A stretch of DNA of 64,000 nucleotides, taken from assembly GCF_900105245.1 (NCBI RefSeq), contig NZ_FNSZ01000001.1, positions 6,880,001 through 6,944,000 on the forward strand, in the 5' to 3' direction. The translations under genes were made by a program, and so were the position numbers. Positions 50,367 to 58,306 of this stretch are shown one piece after another. The notes below the pieces were generated by a model. That model was not told the origin of the DNA and made no database searches. It saw only the letters and a program-made list of their open reading frames with translations. Origin of the DNA: Streptomyces sp. 1222.5 (GTDB taxonomy: Bacteria; Actinomycetota; Actinomycetes; Streptomycetales; Streptomycetaceae). Position 1 is the first letter of the stretch; each line of letters begins with the position of its first letter.

Positions 50367-51545
50367 ATGGGCGGCGACCAGGCGAACGAGCGGACACAGG
50401 GCATCACGGGGCGGCGGGCGATCCTCGGCGCTGCGGTGCTCGGCGCGGGCGGAGCGGTCCTCGGACTGCCGGGTGCGGCCAGAGCCGCCGAGTCCCGTAC
50501 GGCCGGGCACGGCGGCCGCGGACTGAAGGGCCTGCCGGTGCCGACGATCATCGGCCACCGGGGAGCCAGCGGCTACCGCCCCGAGCACACCTTCGGTTCG
50601 TACGAGCTGGCCCTCGACCTCGGCGCCGACATCGTCGAGGCGGGCGACCTGGTCCCGACGAAGGACGGGCACCTGGTGTGCCGGCACGAGCCGGAGATCG
50701 GCGGCACCACGGACGTCGCCTCCCACCCCGAGTTCGCCGGCCGCAGGACCACCAAGGTCCTCGACGGTGTCTCCACGACCGGCTGGTTCACCGAGGACTT
50801 CACGCTCGCCGAGCTGAAGACGCTGCGTGCGGTCGAGCGGATCCCCGCCAACCGGCCGCACAACACCCTCTACAACGGGCGCTGGGAGATCCCCACGTTC
50901 GAAGAGGTCCTCGCATGGCAGGACGAGCAGACCCGCAAGCGCGGCCGGCAGGTGTGGATCTACCCCGAGACCAAGCACCCCACCTACTTCCGCAAGCTCG
51001 GCCTCGGCCTGGAGGAGCGGGTCGCCAAGCTGCTGCGCAAGCACGGCAAGGACGGCCGGAAGTCGCCGGTCATCCTGCAGTCCTTCGAGCCCACCAGCAT
51101 CCAGAAGCTGAACCAGCTGGTCGACAACCCGCTCGTCGTCCTGCTCTCCTCGGCCGGCAGCCGCCCCTACGACTTCGTCGAGACGGGTGACCCGCGCACG
51201 GTCGCCGACCTGATCACGCCCAAGGGTCTCCGGGAGATCGCCGGCTACGCCCAGGGCATCGGCCCGACCCTGGACCTGGTCATCCCGAAGAACGCGGACG
51301 GCACCCTGGCGCAGCCGACCACCCTGGTCGCCGACGCGCACAAGGTGGGCCTGATCCTGCACCCGTACACCATGCGCAACGAGAACCCCTTCCTGCCGGC
51401 CGAGTACCGCAAGGGCAGCGCGGCCGACGCCTACGGCGATGCCTTCGGTGCCTTCAAGACGTACTTCGCCACCGGGATCGACGGCGTCTTCACCGACAAC
51501 GCCGACACCGGCCTGCTCGCCCGGACCGACTTCCTCAACGGCTGA
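50367..51545 (+). CDS. Secreted glycerophosphodiester phosphodiesterase
   Basis: Hydrolyses glycerophosphodiesters to glycerol-3-phosphate outside the cell. The Tat signal is GRRAILGAAVLGAGGAVLGL ending ARAAE. The core GHRGASGYRPEHTFGSYELA, GADIVEAGDLVPTKDGHLVC and RHEPEIGGTTDV matches GlpQ; metal ligands Glu and Asp are spaced E-A-G-D. A second conserved stretch is QVWIYPETKHPTYF. I start at ATG 50367 with AGGAGG 6 nt upstream, giving 392 residues; a longer reading would hide the signal peptide. Confidence 0.92.
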   Translation: MGGDQANERTQGITGRRAILGAAVLGAGGAVLGLPGAARAAESRTAGHGGRGLKGLPVPTIIGHRGASGYRPEHTFGSYELALDLGADIVEAGDLVPTKDGHLVCRHEPEIGGTTDVASHPEFAGRRTTKVLDGVSTTGWFTEDFTLAELKTLRAVERIPANRPHNTLYNGRWEIPTFEEVLAWQDEQTRKRGRQVWIYPETKHPTYFRKLGLGLEERVAKLLRKHGKDGRKSPVILQSFEPTSIQKLNQLVDNPLVVLLSSAGSRPYDFVETGDPRTVADLITPKGLREIAGYAQGIGPTLDLVIPKNADGTLAQPTTLVADAHKVGLILHPYTMRNENPFLPAEYRKGSAADAYGDAFGAFKTYFATGIDGVFTDNADTGLLARTDFLNG

Positions 51546-51584
51546 TCCGCGTCAACCGGCCGCCATGCCGGCACCCCGTTCGGG

Positions 51585-52145
51585 GTGACTACGGGCCGTC
51601 CCGGCAACCCGCCGCCGGGGCGGTTCGTCGTTTCGCACATGACACACGAACTGGTAGCCGACCTGCGTCCGCTGCTCACCGCCGAGGCCCTGGCCGAGGC
51701 GCATGCCTCCGGGGGCGAGCCGGACGATCTGGAGCAGGCCGTCTGGCTCCGTCTGCTGGAGCGGCTGGAGAGCGACGGGCCGCCGCCGGACCCCCAGGGC
51801 TGGCTGCGCAAGGCCGTCCGCGCCGAGGCCCGCCGCACCCGCCGCACCACCCGCCTCGAACGTCCCTACGGCGCCGAGCCGGTGGACGACGACCGGCCCG
51901 GTCCCGAGCAGCTCGCCCTCAGGGCCGCCCGGCACCGCGCGCTGCGGGACGCGGTGCGCCGGCTGCCCGGCCGCTGCCCCCGTCTCCTGGAGGCCCTGCT
52001 CTCCCCACAGGACCTCACATACCGGGAGATCGCGGGGGAGTTGGGTATCTCACAGGGCGGTCTCGGCCCGGAACGCTCCAGATGTCTTGGTTGTCTGCGT
52101 CGTTTGCTCACCCCGGAGGTTGCTTCCCGCGAAGCGCGGGGATAG
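51585..52145 (+). CDS. Sigma-region-4-like HTH protein
   Basis: A 186-residue protein like a reduced ECF sigma factor: a helical region 2-like part (DDLEQAVWLRLLERLESDGP, GWLRKAVRAEARRTRRTTR) and a region 4-like helix-turn-helix (ALRDAVRRLPGRCPRLLEAL, LTYREIAGELGISQGGLGPE). It lacks a strong core-binding helix, so it may be a DNA-binding regulator and not a true sigma factor. The start is GTG 51585 or ATG 51639; neither has an SD. It is followed by a GNAT gene 44 bp on. Confidence 0.75.
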   Translation: MTTGRPGNPPPGRFVVSHMTHELVADLRPLLTAEALAEAHASGGEPDDLEQAVWLRLLERLESDGPPPDPQGWLRKAVRAEARRTRRTTRLERPYGAEPVDDDRPGPEQLALRAARHRALRDAVRRLPGRCPRLLEALLSPQDLTYREIAGELGISQGGLGPERSRCLGCLRRLLTPEVASREARG

Positions 52146-52189
52146 GAGTGGGGACGACAGGTGATCAGGTGAGCGGGAGGCGTGCGCAC

Positions 52190-52687
52190 ATGGGCATGAG
52201 CGTGACCATCTCGGTGGCGACCGAGCAGGACACGGAGCAGATCTTCAAGCTCCAATACCTGTGCTTCCAGAGCGAAGCGGCGCTGTACGGCAACTACCGC
52301 ATCGACCCGCTCGTCCAGACGCTGGACTCCGTCCGTCAGGAGGTCGCCGCCGACTGCGTCTTCGTCGCCCGGCTCGGCGACGAGGTGGTCGGCTCCGTGC
52401 GCGGCAAGGTCACCGAGGACGGCGCGGCCGCCATCGGCAAGCTCTGCGTCCACCCGCGCCTCCAGGGCCACGGCATCGGCGCCCGGCTGCTGCGCGCGGC
52501 CGAGACGGCCCTGTCCGAGCAGCGCGGCGCCACCCGGTTCCGCCTCCACACCGGCCACCGCAGCGAGGGCAACCTCCGCCTGTACCGCCGCTCCGGCTAC
52601 CAGACGGTGGGCCGGTCGCAGGGCGCCGACGGCGTGGAGATGATCGTGCTGGAGAAGCAGGCCGGTACGTACGCCCAGACCGCCTGA
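52190..52687 (+). CDS. GNAT-family N-acetyltransferase
   Basis: A 165-residue acetyltransferase with the acetyl-CoA motif KLCVHPRLQGHGIGARLLRA and the C-terminal GNLRLYRRSGYQTVGRSQG. It starts at ATG 52190 with GGGAGG 9 nt upstream; a second ATG at 52196 is in frame. The substrate is unknown. A hairpin-rich stretch, roughly 52707-52742, separates it from the convergent membrane-protein pair and may terminate both directions. Confidence 0.88.
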   Translation: MGMSVTISVATEQDTEQIFKLQYLCFQSEAALYGNYRIDPLVQTLDSVRQEVAADCVFVARLGDEVVGSVRGKVTEDGAAAIGKLCVHPRLQGHGIGARLLRAAETALSEQRGATRFRLHTGHRSEGNLRLYRRSGYQTVGRSQGADGVEMIVLEKQAGTYAQTA

Positions 52688-52757
52688 GCCGAACGCCTGG
52701 AAGCGGCGCGGGACGGCGCGCGGAGAGCGCGGCGCGTCCGCGCCCGGCCGGACCTCC

Positions 52758-53177
52758 TCAGCCGGCCCGGCGCTCCCGCGCCTTCCGCAGCCAGTACAGG
52801 GCGGAGAGCGGCAGGAGCACGGGGATGAACACGTAGCCCATGCCGTAGTCCGACCACACGGTGGCGTCGGGGAACGCGGACGGCTCGACCAGGGTCCACG
52901 TGCCCACGACCAGCACGCCCACGAGCTCCGCCGCGCAGCAGACCAGGGCCGCCCGGCGGGCCGTCTCGCCGCCGCGGACCAGCGTGTACGTGATGAAGCC
53001 GTACACCACGCCGGCCATCGCCGACAGGGAGTACGCCAGCGGCGCCCGGCCGAAGTCCGTCGCGATCTGGTAGGCCGACCGCGACACCGCGCCGACCACC
53101 ATCACGCCGTAGAACCAGACGAGCAGCATGCCCGGCCCGCCGATCAGCCGGGCCGGCTTCTCCTCCACCGCCGTCAC
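52758..53177 (-). CDS. Four-helix membrane protein, unknown function
   Basis: A 139-residue protein with four hydrophobic stretches (GMLLVWFYGVMVVGAV; LAYSLSAMAGVVYGFITYTL; ALVCCAAELVGVLVVGTW; YVFIPVLLPLSALYWL) and a basic tail RKARERRAG. No family was recognised. It starts at GTG 53177, one base after the stop of the next membrane gene (TGAGGTG), so the two are co-translated and may form a complex. Confidence 0.8.
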   Translation of the reverse strand: MTAVEEKPARLIGGPGMLLVWFYGVMVVGAVSRSAYQIATDFGRAPLAYSLSAMAGVVYGFITYTLVRGGETARRAALVCCAAELVGVLVVGTWTLVEPSAFPDATVWSDYGMGYVFIPVLLPLSALYWLRKARERRAG

Positions 53178-53178
53178 C

Positions 53179-53538
53179 TCAGCCTCCCCAGATGTCGTAG
53201 AGCCGTACTTCGAGCACCGCGAGGACCACGCCGCCCGCCGCGGCCGTCACCGAGCCCCAGCGCGTGCGCTCGGACAGGGACATGAACCCGGCCGCGGGGA
53301 CGCACGCGAAGGCGCCGAGCAGATAGGCCACGAAGATCACCGTGCCCTGGTCCGGCTTCTCGCCCCGCGCCAGCTGCACGATCCCGACGACCAGCTGGAT
53401 CACCGCCAGCAGCGACACCACGGCCATGCCGATGAAGTGCCAGTCCTTGGTCGGCTGGTCCCGGTGGGCGGCCCAGCCGCACCAGGCGGCGAGCAGCAGC
53501 GCGGCGACACCGGTCACCAGCGTCAGGGCATTGAGCAT
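53179..53538 (-). CDS. Four-helix membrane protein, unknown function
   Basis: A 119-residue protein with four predicted helices: NALTLVTGVAALLLAAWCGW, FIGMAVVSLLAVIQLVVGIV, VIFVAYLLGAFACVPAAGF and VTAAAGGVVLAVLEVRL. It is the upstream gene of a two-gene unit with the 52758-53177 protein. No domain was recognised. The shape (small, paired, four helices each) recalls paired integral membrane proteins, but no function can be assigned. Confidence 0.8.
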   Translation of the reverse strand: MLNALTLVTGVAALLLAAWCGWAAHRDQPTKDWHFIGMAVVSLLAVIQLVVGIVQLARGEKPDQGTVIFVAYLLGAFACVPAAGFMSLSERTRWGSVTAAAGGVVLAVLEVRLYDIWGG

Positions 53539-53594
53539 GCGGTGACCTTATTACGGCGGAATCGGGCCCCCGCCGCCGCCCCCGTCGTACGCCG

Positions 53595-53600
53595 TAGGGT
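53595..53600 (+). promoter_or_regulatory. -10 element of leaderless HAD gene
   Basis: TAGGGT ends 7 nt before the ATG at 53608, which has no SD. The spacing matches leaderless transcription, common in Streptomyces. The -35 is not clear. Confidence 0.4.
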
Positions 53601-53607
53601 CTAGACC

Positions 53608-54258
53608 ATGACGATCCACGCACACGCCCTCCTGTTCGACAACGACGGCACCCTGGTCTCCTCCCTCGACTCCGTCGAGCGCTGCTGGACCCGCTGGGCC
53701 GGCGAGTACGGGATCACCGCCGAGCAGTTCGGGCGCGTGGAGCTGCACGGACGCACCGCGGTGGAGATAGTCGGCGACCTGCTGCCCGCCCACCTGGTCC
53801 CCGAGGCCGTCGCCCGCGTCGAGCAACTGGAGGTCGAGGACGTGCCGAACGGGGGAGTACGGCTGCTGCCCGGCACCCGGGACTTCCTGGACTCCCTGCC
53901 CGCCGACCGCTGGGCCGTGGTCACCTCCGCCACCGGCCGCCTCGCCGAGGCCCGCCTCGACGCCGTGGGCATACGCCCGAAGTCCCTGGTCTCCGCCGAC
54001 GACGTCACCCGCGGCAAGCCCGACCCCGAGCCCTATCTGCTCGCGGCCCGCCGGCTCGGCGTGGACCCGGCACGCTGCGTCGTCTTCGAGGACGCCCCCG
54101 CCGGACTCCGGGCGGGCCGGGCGGCCGGTATGACCACCGTGGCCTTGGCCACAACCCACCGCGCGCAGGAGCTGGACGCCGACCTGGTGGTGAAGGACCT
54201 CTCGGCCCTGTCCGCACTGGTCACCCCCGCCGGAGTCGAGATCGCCGTCCGCCGCTGA
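53608..54258 (+). CDS. HAD-superfamily phosphatase (sugar-phosphate type)
   Basis: A 216-residue HAD hydrolase with motif I LLFDNDGTLV (nucleophile Asp), motif II VVTSATGR, Lys in RGKPDPEPYLLAARRLG and the acidic FEDAPAGLRAGRAAGM of motif IV. A helical cap at residues 15-85 places it with subclass I sugar phosphatases and phosphoglycolate phosphatases; substrate is open. In HAD names similar to 2-deoxyglucose-6-phosphatase it may be a general detoxifier. Leaderless start at ATG 53608. Confidence 0.9.
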   Translation: MTIHAHALLFDNDGTLVSSLDSVERCWTRWAGEYGITAEQFGRVELHGRTAVEIVGDLLPAHLVPEAVARVEQLEVEDVPNGGVRLLPGTRDFLDSLPADRWAVVTSATGRLAEARLDAVGIRPKSLVSADDVTRGKPDPEPYLLAARRLGVDPARCVVFEDAPAGLRAGRAAGMTTVALATTHRAQELDADLVVKDLSALSALVTPAGVEIAVRR

Positions 54259-54340
54259 GCCCACGCCCCGGGTGTCCGCCGCTGTCCACTATGCGGACAG
54301 CGGTCACCGGTCAGCACCGTACGTCTGCTTTACTGATCGC

Positions 54341-54433
54341 ATGACCACCACGAGCAGCCGCATCCCTGCGACCGAGGCGACCACGACGCCCGGTGCTCGT
54401 CGTATGTGTCCGTGCCGAATGTGCGCCTTCTAG
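54341..54433 (+). CDS. Cys/Met-rich leader peptide of metNIQ
   Basis: A 30-codon open frame starting ATG 54341 and ending TAG. The first part is Thr/Ala-rich, the end reads RRMCPCRMCAF with three Cys and two Met codons close to the stop. A TTTACTGA just upstream would serve as -10 for a leaderless transcript. The peptide is 221 nt ahead of metN. Stalling at Cys or Met codons would report sulfur amino-acid supply and change folding of the leader. Short peptides of this kind precede sulfur-metabolism genes in actinobacteria. No comparison was possible here. Confidence 0.75.
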   Translation: MTTTSSRIPATEATTTPGARRMCPCRMCAF

Positions 54434-54654
54434 AGGGCCCCCGCACCACCTGAGCCTCGCGCCCCGAAGCGAGAGCCACGGCCTGCCCCGCGCCGATTCA
54501 CGAGCGCGATCGCCGGCCGCCCCGCGCACGCGGCGTTCTCCCCGGTCGCACCGCCTCCGCGAGAACCGTGCCGCGTCCCTGAACGAACGCACGCAATGCA
54601 CCCGTGCCAGGGCACACCCATGCCCCGCGCACTCGACAGTGACGGAAAACCCAC
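54434..54654 (+). promoter_or_regulatory. Structured metNIQ leader (attenuator region)
   Basis: The 221 nt between the leader peptide and metN are GC-rich with inverted repeats, for example CTCGC/GCGAG around 54455-54473 and GTTCTC/GAGAAC around 54534-54566. A competition of folds is plausible, but I did not identify a clear terminator with a U-tract. Confidence 0.4.
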
Positions 54655-55698
54655 GTGATCACCACCTCGGGCCTGACCAAGGTCTACCGCTCCCGCGGCC
54701 GTGAGGTCACCGCCCTCGACGGCGTCGATCTCCATGTCCGCGAAGGCGAGGTCTACGGCGTCATCGGACAGTCCGGCGCCGGCAAGTCCTCCCTCATCCG
54801 CTGCGTCAACCTGCTGGAGCGCCCCACCACCGGCACCGTGACCGTCGCCGGACAGGACCTCACCGCCCTGGCCGGCCGCGGAGCGCGCGCCGGCCGGGAA
54901 CTTCGCCGGGCCCGCAGCAGCATCGGCATGGTCTTCCAGCACTTCAACCTGCTGTCCTCGCGCACCGTCCAGGACAACGTCGAACTGCCCCTGGAGATCC
55001 TCGGCAGGTCCGGCCGGGAACGCTCCCGCAAGGCCCTGGAACTGCTGGACCTGGTCGGCCTGGCCGACAAGGCCAAGGCCTACCCCGCCCAGCTCTCCGG
55101 CGGGCAGAAGCAGCGCGTCGGCATCGCCCGCGCCCTCGCCGGCGACCCCAAGGTGCTGCTCTCCGACGAGGCCACCAGCGCCCTCGACCCGGAGACCACC
55201 CGCTCCATCCTCCAGCTGCTGCGCGACCTGAACCGGCAGCTGGGCCTGACCGTCCTGCTCATCACCCACGAGATGGACGTCGTGAAGTCGGTCTGCGACT
55301 CCGCCGCCCTCATGGAGCGGGGCCGGATCGTGGAGTCCGGCACGGTCAGCGAGCTGCTGGCCACCCCGGGCTCCGAGCTGGCCGCCGCACTGTTCCCGGT
55401 CGGCGGCGAGGCCTCCGGTCCCGAGCGGACCGTCCTGGACGTCACCTTCCACGGCGAGGCCGCCACCCAGCCGGTCATCTCCCAGCTCTCGCGCACCTAC
55501 AACGTCGACATCTCGATCCTCGGCGCCGCCATCGACACCGTCGGCGGTCTCCAGATCGGCCGCATGCGCATCGAGCTGCCCGGCCGGTACGAGGACAACG
55601 TGGTGCCGGTCGGCTTCCTGCGCGAACAGGGCCTGCAGATCGATGTCGTCGGCCACGAGGGCGCTGCGCCCCTGCTGGTCAAGGAGGGTGCGAAGTGA
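54655..55698 (+). CDS. metN: Methionine ABC transporter ATPase
   Basis: The 347-residue ATPase drives methionine uptake with MetI and MetQ. It has Walker A GQSGAGKSSLIR, VFQHFNLLSSRTV, the signature LSGGQKQRVGIARAL, Walker B VLLSDEATSALDPETT, and a C-terminal NIL domain (about residues 255-345, LDVTFHGEAATQPVISQLSR) that binds methionine and causes feedback inhibition. Starts at GTG 54655. Its stop overlaps the metI start (GTGA). Confidence 0.95.
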   Translation: MITTSGLTKVYRSRGREVTALDGVDLHVREGEVYGVIGQSGAGKSSLIRCVNLLERPTTGTVTVAGQDLTALAGRGARAGRELRRARSSIGMVFQHFNLLSSRTVQDNVELPLEILGRSGRERSRKALELLDLVGLADKAKAYPAQLSGGQKQRVGIARALAGDPKVLLSDEATSALDPETTRSILQLLRDLNRQLGLTVLLITHEMDVVKSVCDSAALMERGRIVESGTVSELLATPGSELAAALFPVGGEASGPERTVLDVTFHGEAATQPVISQLSRTYNVDISILGAAIDTVGGLQIGRMRIELPGRYEDNVVPVGFLREQGLQIDVVGHEGAAPLLVKEGAK

Positions 55699-56438
55699 CC
55701 TGGTCCGAGATGCAGCCGGTGCTGTCCCAGGCGTGTTGGGACACGCTCTACATGGTCGGCTGGTCCACGCTGATCGCCGTCGTCGGCGGACTCCCGCTCG
55801 GCATCCTCCTCGTGCTCACCGACCGGGACGGGCAGCTCCGCAACGTCGTGGTGAACAAGGTCATCGGGCAGATCGTGAACGTCGCCCGCTCGATGCCGTT
55901 CATCATCCTCATGGTCGCGCTGATGACCTTCACCCGGTGGATCACCGGCACCACCATCGGCCGCGAGGCCGCGATCGTGCCGCTCGCCATCGGCGCCATC
56001 CCGTTCTTCGCCCGCCTGGTGGAGATGTCCGTCCGGGAAGTGGACGGCGGACTCGTCGAGGCCGTGCAGTCCATGGGCGGCAGCACCTGGAAGGTCGTCC
56101 GCAGCGTCCTCGTGCCCGAGGCGCTCCCCTCGCTCATCTCGGGTGCCACGACCACGATCATCGCGCTCATCGGCTACTCGGCCATGGCGGGCACGGTCGG
56201 TGCCGGCGGCCTCGGCGACGTCGCCGTCCGCTACGGCTACCAGCGCTTCGAGACCGGCATGATGTGGATCACCGTGGCCATCCTCGCGGTCGCCATCTCC
56301 CTGCTCCAGGTCGTCGGCGACTTCGCGGCCCGCTCCCTGCACCGCCGCAGCGGCAGTTCCGGCGGCCTGCTCCTCTTCAGGCCCCTGCGCGGCGTCCTCG
56401 CCGGCCCGGCCGCCGCCGACGCGGTCGGCAAGAGCTGA
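55695..56438 (+). CDS. metI: Methionine ABC transporter permease
   Basis: A 247-residue permease with five membrane helices and the EAA-type loop VEAVQSMGGSTWKVVRSVLVP (cytoplasmic contact to MetN). ARSMPFIILMVALMTFT and ISGATTTIIALIGYSAMAGT are typical MetI segments. Starts GTG 55695 within the metN stop. Confidence 0.95.
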   Translation: MTWSEMQPVLSQACWDTLYMVGWSTLIAVVGGLPLGILLVLTDRDGQLRNVVVNKVIGQIVNVARSMPFIILMVALMTFTRWITGTTIGREAAIVPLAIGAIPFFARLVEMSVREVDGGLVEAVQSMGGSTWKVVRSVLVPEALPSLISGATTTIIALIGYSAMAGTVGAGGLGDVAVRYGYQRFETGMMWITVAILAVAISLLQVVGDFAARSLHRRSGSSGGLLLFRPLRGVLAGPAAADAVGKS

Positions 56439-56510
56439 GCACCGCTTTCTCCCCAGACTCCCCGTCCACCCGACACGGGGTCGCACCACCCATCAGGAAA
56501 GGCACTTTTC

Positions 56511-57344
56511 GTGCGTAACACCGCCAAGATCACCGCCGCCGTCCTCGCCACCGGAGCCCTCACCCTCGGGCTGACCGCCTGCGGCTCCGGCAAGGACTCC
56601 GCCTCCTCCGCCGACTACAGCGGCCCGCTGGTCGTCGCCGCGAGCCCGACCCCGCACGCCGAGATCCTCGACTTCGTCAAGAAGAACCTGGCGTCGAAGG
56701 CCGGCCTCGACCTCGAGGTCAAGGAGTTCACCGACTACATCACGCCGAACACGGCGACCGAGGACGGCTCCGTCGGTGCCAACTACTTCCAGAACCAGCC
56801 GTACCTCGACGACTTCAACAAGAAGCGCGGCACCCACATCGTGCCCGTCGTCACGGTCCACCTGGAGCCGCTCGGCCTCTACTCCCACAAGGTGAAGAAG
56901 ACCGACGCCCTGAAGAGCGGTGCGACCGTCGCCGTCCCCAACGACTCCGTCAACGAGGCCCGCGCCCTGAAGCTGCTCGCCGCCAACGGGCTCATCACCC
57001 TCAAGGACGGCGTCGGCACCGAGGCCACCCCGGCGGACATCACCAAGAACCCGCGGAACCTGAAGTTCAAGGAGGTCGAGGCGGCCCAGACCGCGCGCTC
57101 CCTGGACGACGTGGACGCGGCCGTGATCAACGGCAACTACGCCATCTCCTCCGGCATCAAGCCCGCCAAGGACGCGCTGATACTGGAGTCCGCGAAGAAC
57201 AGCCCGTACGGCAACTTCCTCGCCGTGAAGAAGGGCGACGAGAAGGACCCGCGGGTGAAGAAGCTCGCGAAGCTCCTCACCTCGCCCGAGGTCAAGAAGT
57301 TCATCGAGGACAAGTACCAGGGCTCGGTCATCCCGTCCTTCTGA
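56511..57344 (+). CDS. metQ: Methionine-binding lipoprotein
   Basis: The 277-residue substrate-binding subunit. A lipoprotein signal ends in LTACG with the lipidated Cys24. NLPA-family features: VVAASPTPHAEILDFVKKNL, FTDYITPNTATEDGSVGANY, NQPYLDDFNKKRGTHIV, VPNDSVNEARALKLLAANGL and DAAVINGNYAISSGI. The start is GTG 56511 after AGGAAAGG, 72 bp downstream of metI. A strong hairpin at 57406 ends the operon. Confidence 0.95.
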   Translation: MRNTAKITAAVLATGALTLGLTACGSGKDSASSADYSGPLVVAASPTPHAEILDFVKKNLASKAGLDLEVKEFTDYITPNTATEDGSVGANYFQNQPYLDDFNKKRGTHIVPVVTVHLEPLGLYSHKVKKTDALKSGATVAVPNDSVNEARALKLLAANGLITLKDGVGTEATPADITKNPRNLKFKEVEAAQTARSLDDVDAAVINGNYAISSGIKPAKDALILESAKNSPYGNFLAVKKGDEKDPRVKKLAKLLTSPEVKKFIEDKYQGSVIPSF

Positions 57345-57405
57345 TGATTCCGGTCGTTCCGGCTCCCTGGAGCCGACACCAGGCGTGAACGGCGTTTCGC
57401 GACGC

Positions 57406-57440
57406 ACGGGGTCCACTCCCTCACAAGGAGTGGACCCCGT
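57406..57440 (+). terminator. Terminator after metQ
   Basis: ACGGGGTCCACTCC (57406-57419) pairs perfectly with GGAGTGGACCCCGT (57427-57440), 14 bp with a 7-nt loop. It is 62 nt past the metQ stop; no U-tract follows. Confidence 0.8.
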
Positions 57441-57545
57441 CGTGCGGTTCAGGGGTTTCATGCTGCATGCTGGGCAGTTCAGCGGGGTCGCCCCCGACGG
57501 TCCTGATGGCCCATCAACGTTTTCCCGAAGGTTACGGAGCGGCGC

Positions 57546-58184
57546 ATGACTAGCACCTTCCCCAACATCTCCATCAGCACGGAGCGGTTGGTGCTGCGTC
57601 CCCTCGACGAGGACGACGTGCCCGCACTTGCCGAGATGATGAACGACGAGCAGATCGCCGCCTGGACCGACGTCCCCCAGCCGTTCACCGAGGCCGGCGC
57701 CCGGCACTGGATCACCCAGTACGCCCCCGCCGAACGCGCCTCCGGCCACGGCCTCGACCTCGCCGTCACCGAGTTCCTCACCCAGCGCCTGGTCGGCATC
57801 GTCCAGCTCACCAAGACCGACTGGCGGATCCGCGCCACCGAGCTGTCCTACATCGTCGCCCCCTGGGCCCGCGGCGAGGGGTACGCCTCCGAGGCCGCCC
57901 TCGCCACCGCGCAATGGCTCTTCGGCGACCAGAAGTTCGAGCGCATCGAGCTGCGCACCGCCGCGGACAACACCGCCTCCCAGCAGGTCGCCCAGAAGAT
58001 CGGCTGCATCAGTGAGGGTGTCCTGCGCAACGCCTGCATAGTCCACGTGCGCACCGAGGACGGCACCTGGACCGACATGCGCACCGACTTCATCGTGTGG
58101 AGCCTCCTCCCGGAGGACCTCGAAGGCACCGACGAGCAGCTCGCCGACACCAGCGGCTTCACCTCCTACTCCGACTGGAACTGA
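57546..58184 (+). CDS. RimJ/RimL-type GNAT acetyltransferase
   Basis: A 212-residue acetyltransferase of the ribosomal-protein/aminoacyl type: ISTERLVLRPLDEDDVPALA, ELSYIVAPWARGEGYASEAA and FERIELRTAADNTASQQVAQ with GVLRNAC. The substrate could be a protein N-terminus or a small amine. It starts at ATG 57546 after GGAG. It is the first gene after the metNIQ terminator. Confidence 0.9.
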   Translation: MTSTFPNISISTERLVLRPLDEDDVPALAEMMNDEQIAAWTDVPQPFTEAGARHWITQYAPAERASGHGLDLAVTEFLTQRLVGIVQLTKTDWRIRATELSYIVAPWARGEGYASEAALATAQWLFGDQKFERIELRTAADNTASQQVAQKIGCISEGVLRNACIVHVRTEDGTWTDMRTDFIVWSLLPEDLEGTDEQLADTSGFTSYSDWN

Positions 58185-58306
58185 CGCCCGCTGCGCCCGC
58201 GGGCTCGGCCCGGCCGCGCGTCCGGCCGCCCCACCGGGTAGTCTCACGAAGCCCGACCGAGGGCCCCTGGCCCTGACGACCTGCGCACATCTGGAGAAAC
58301 ACGACG

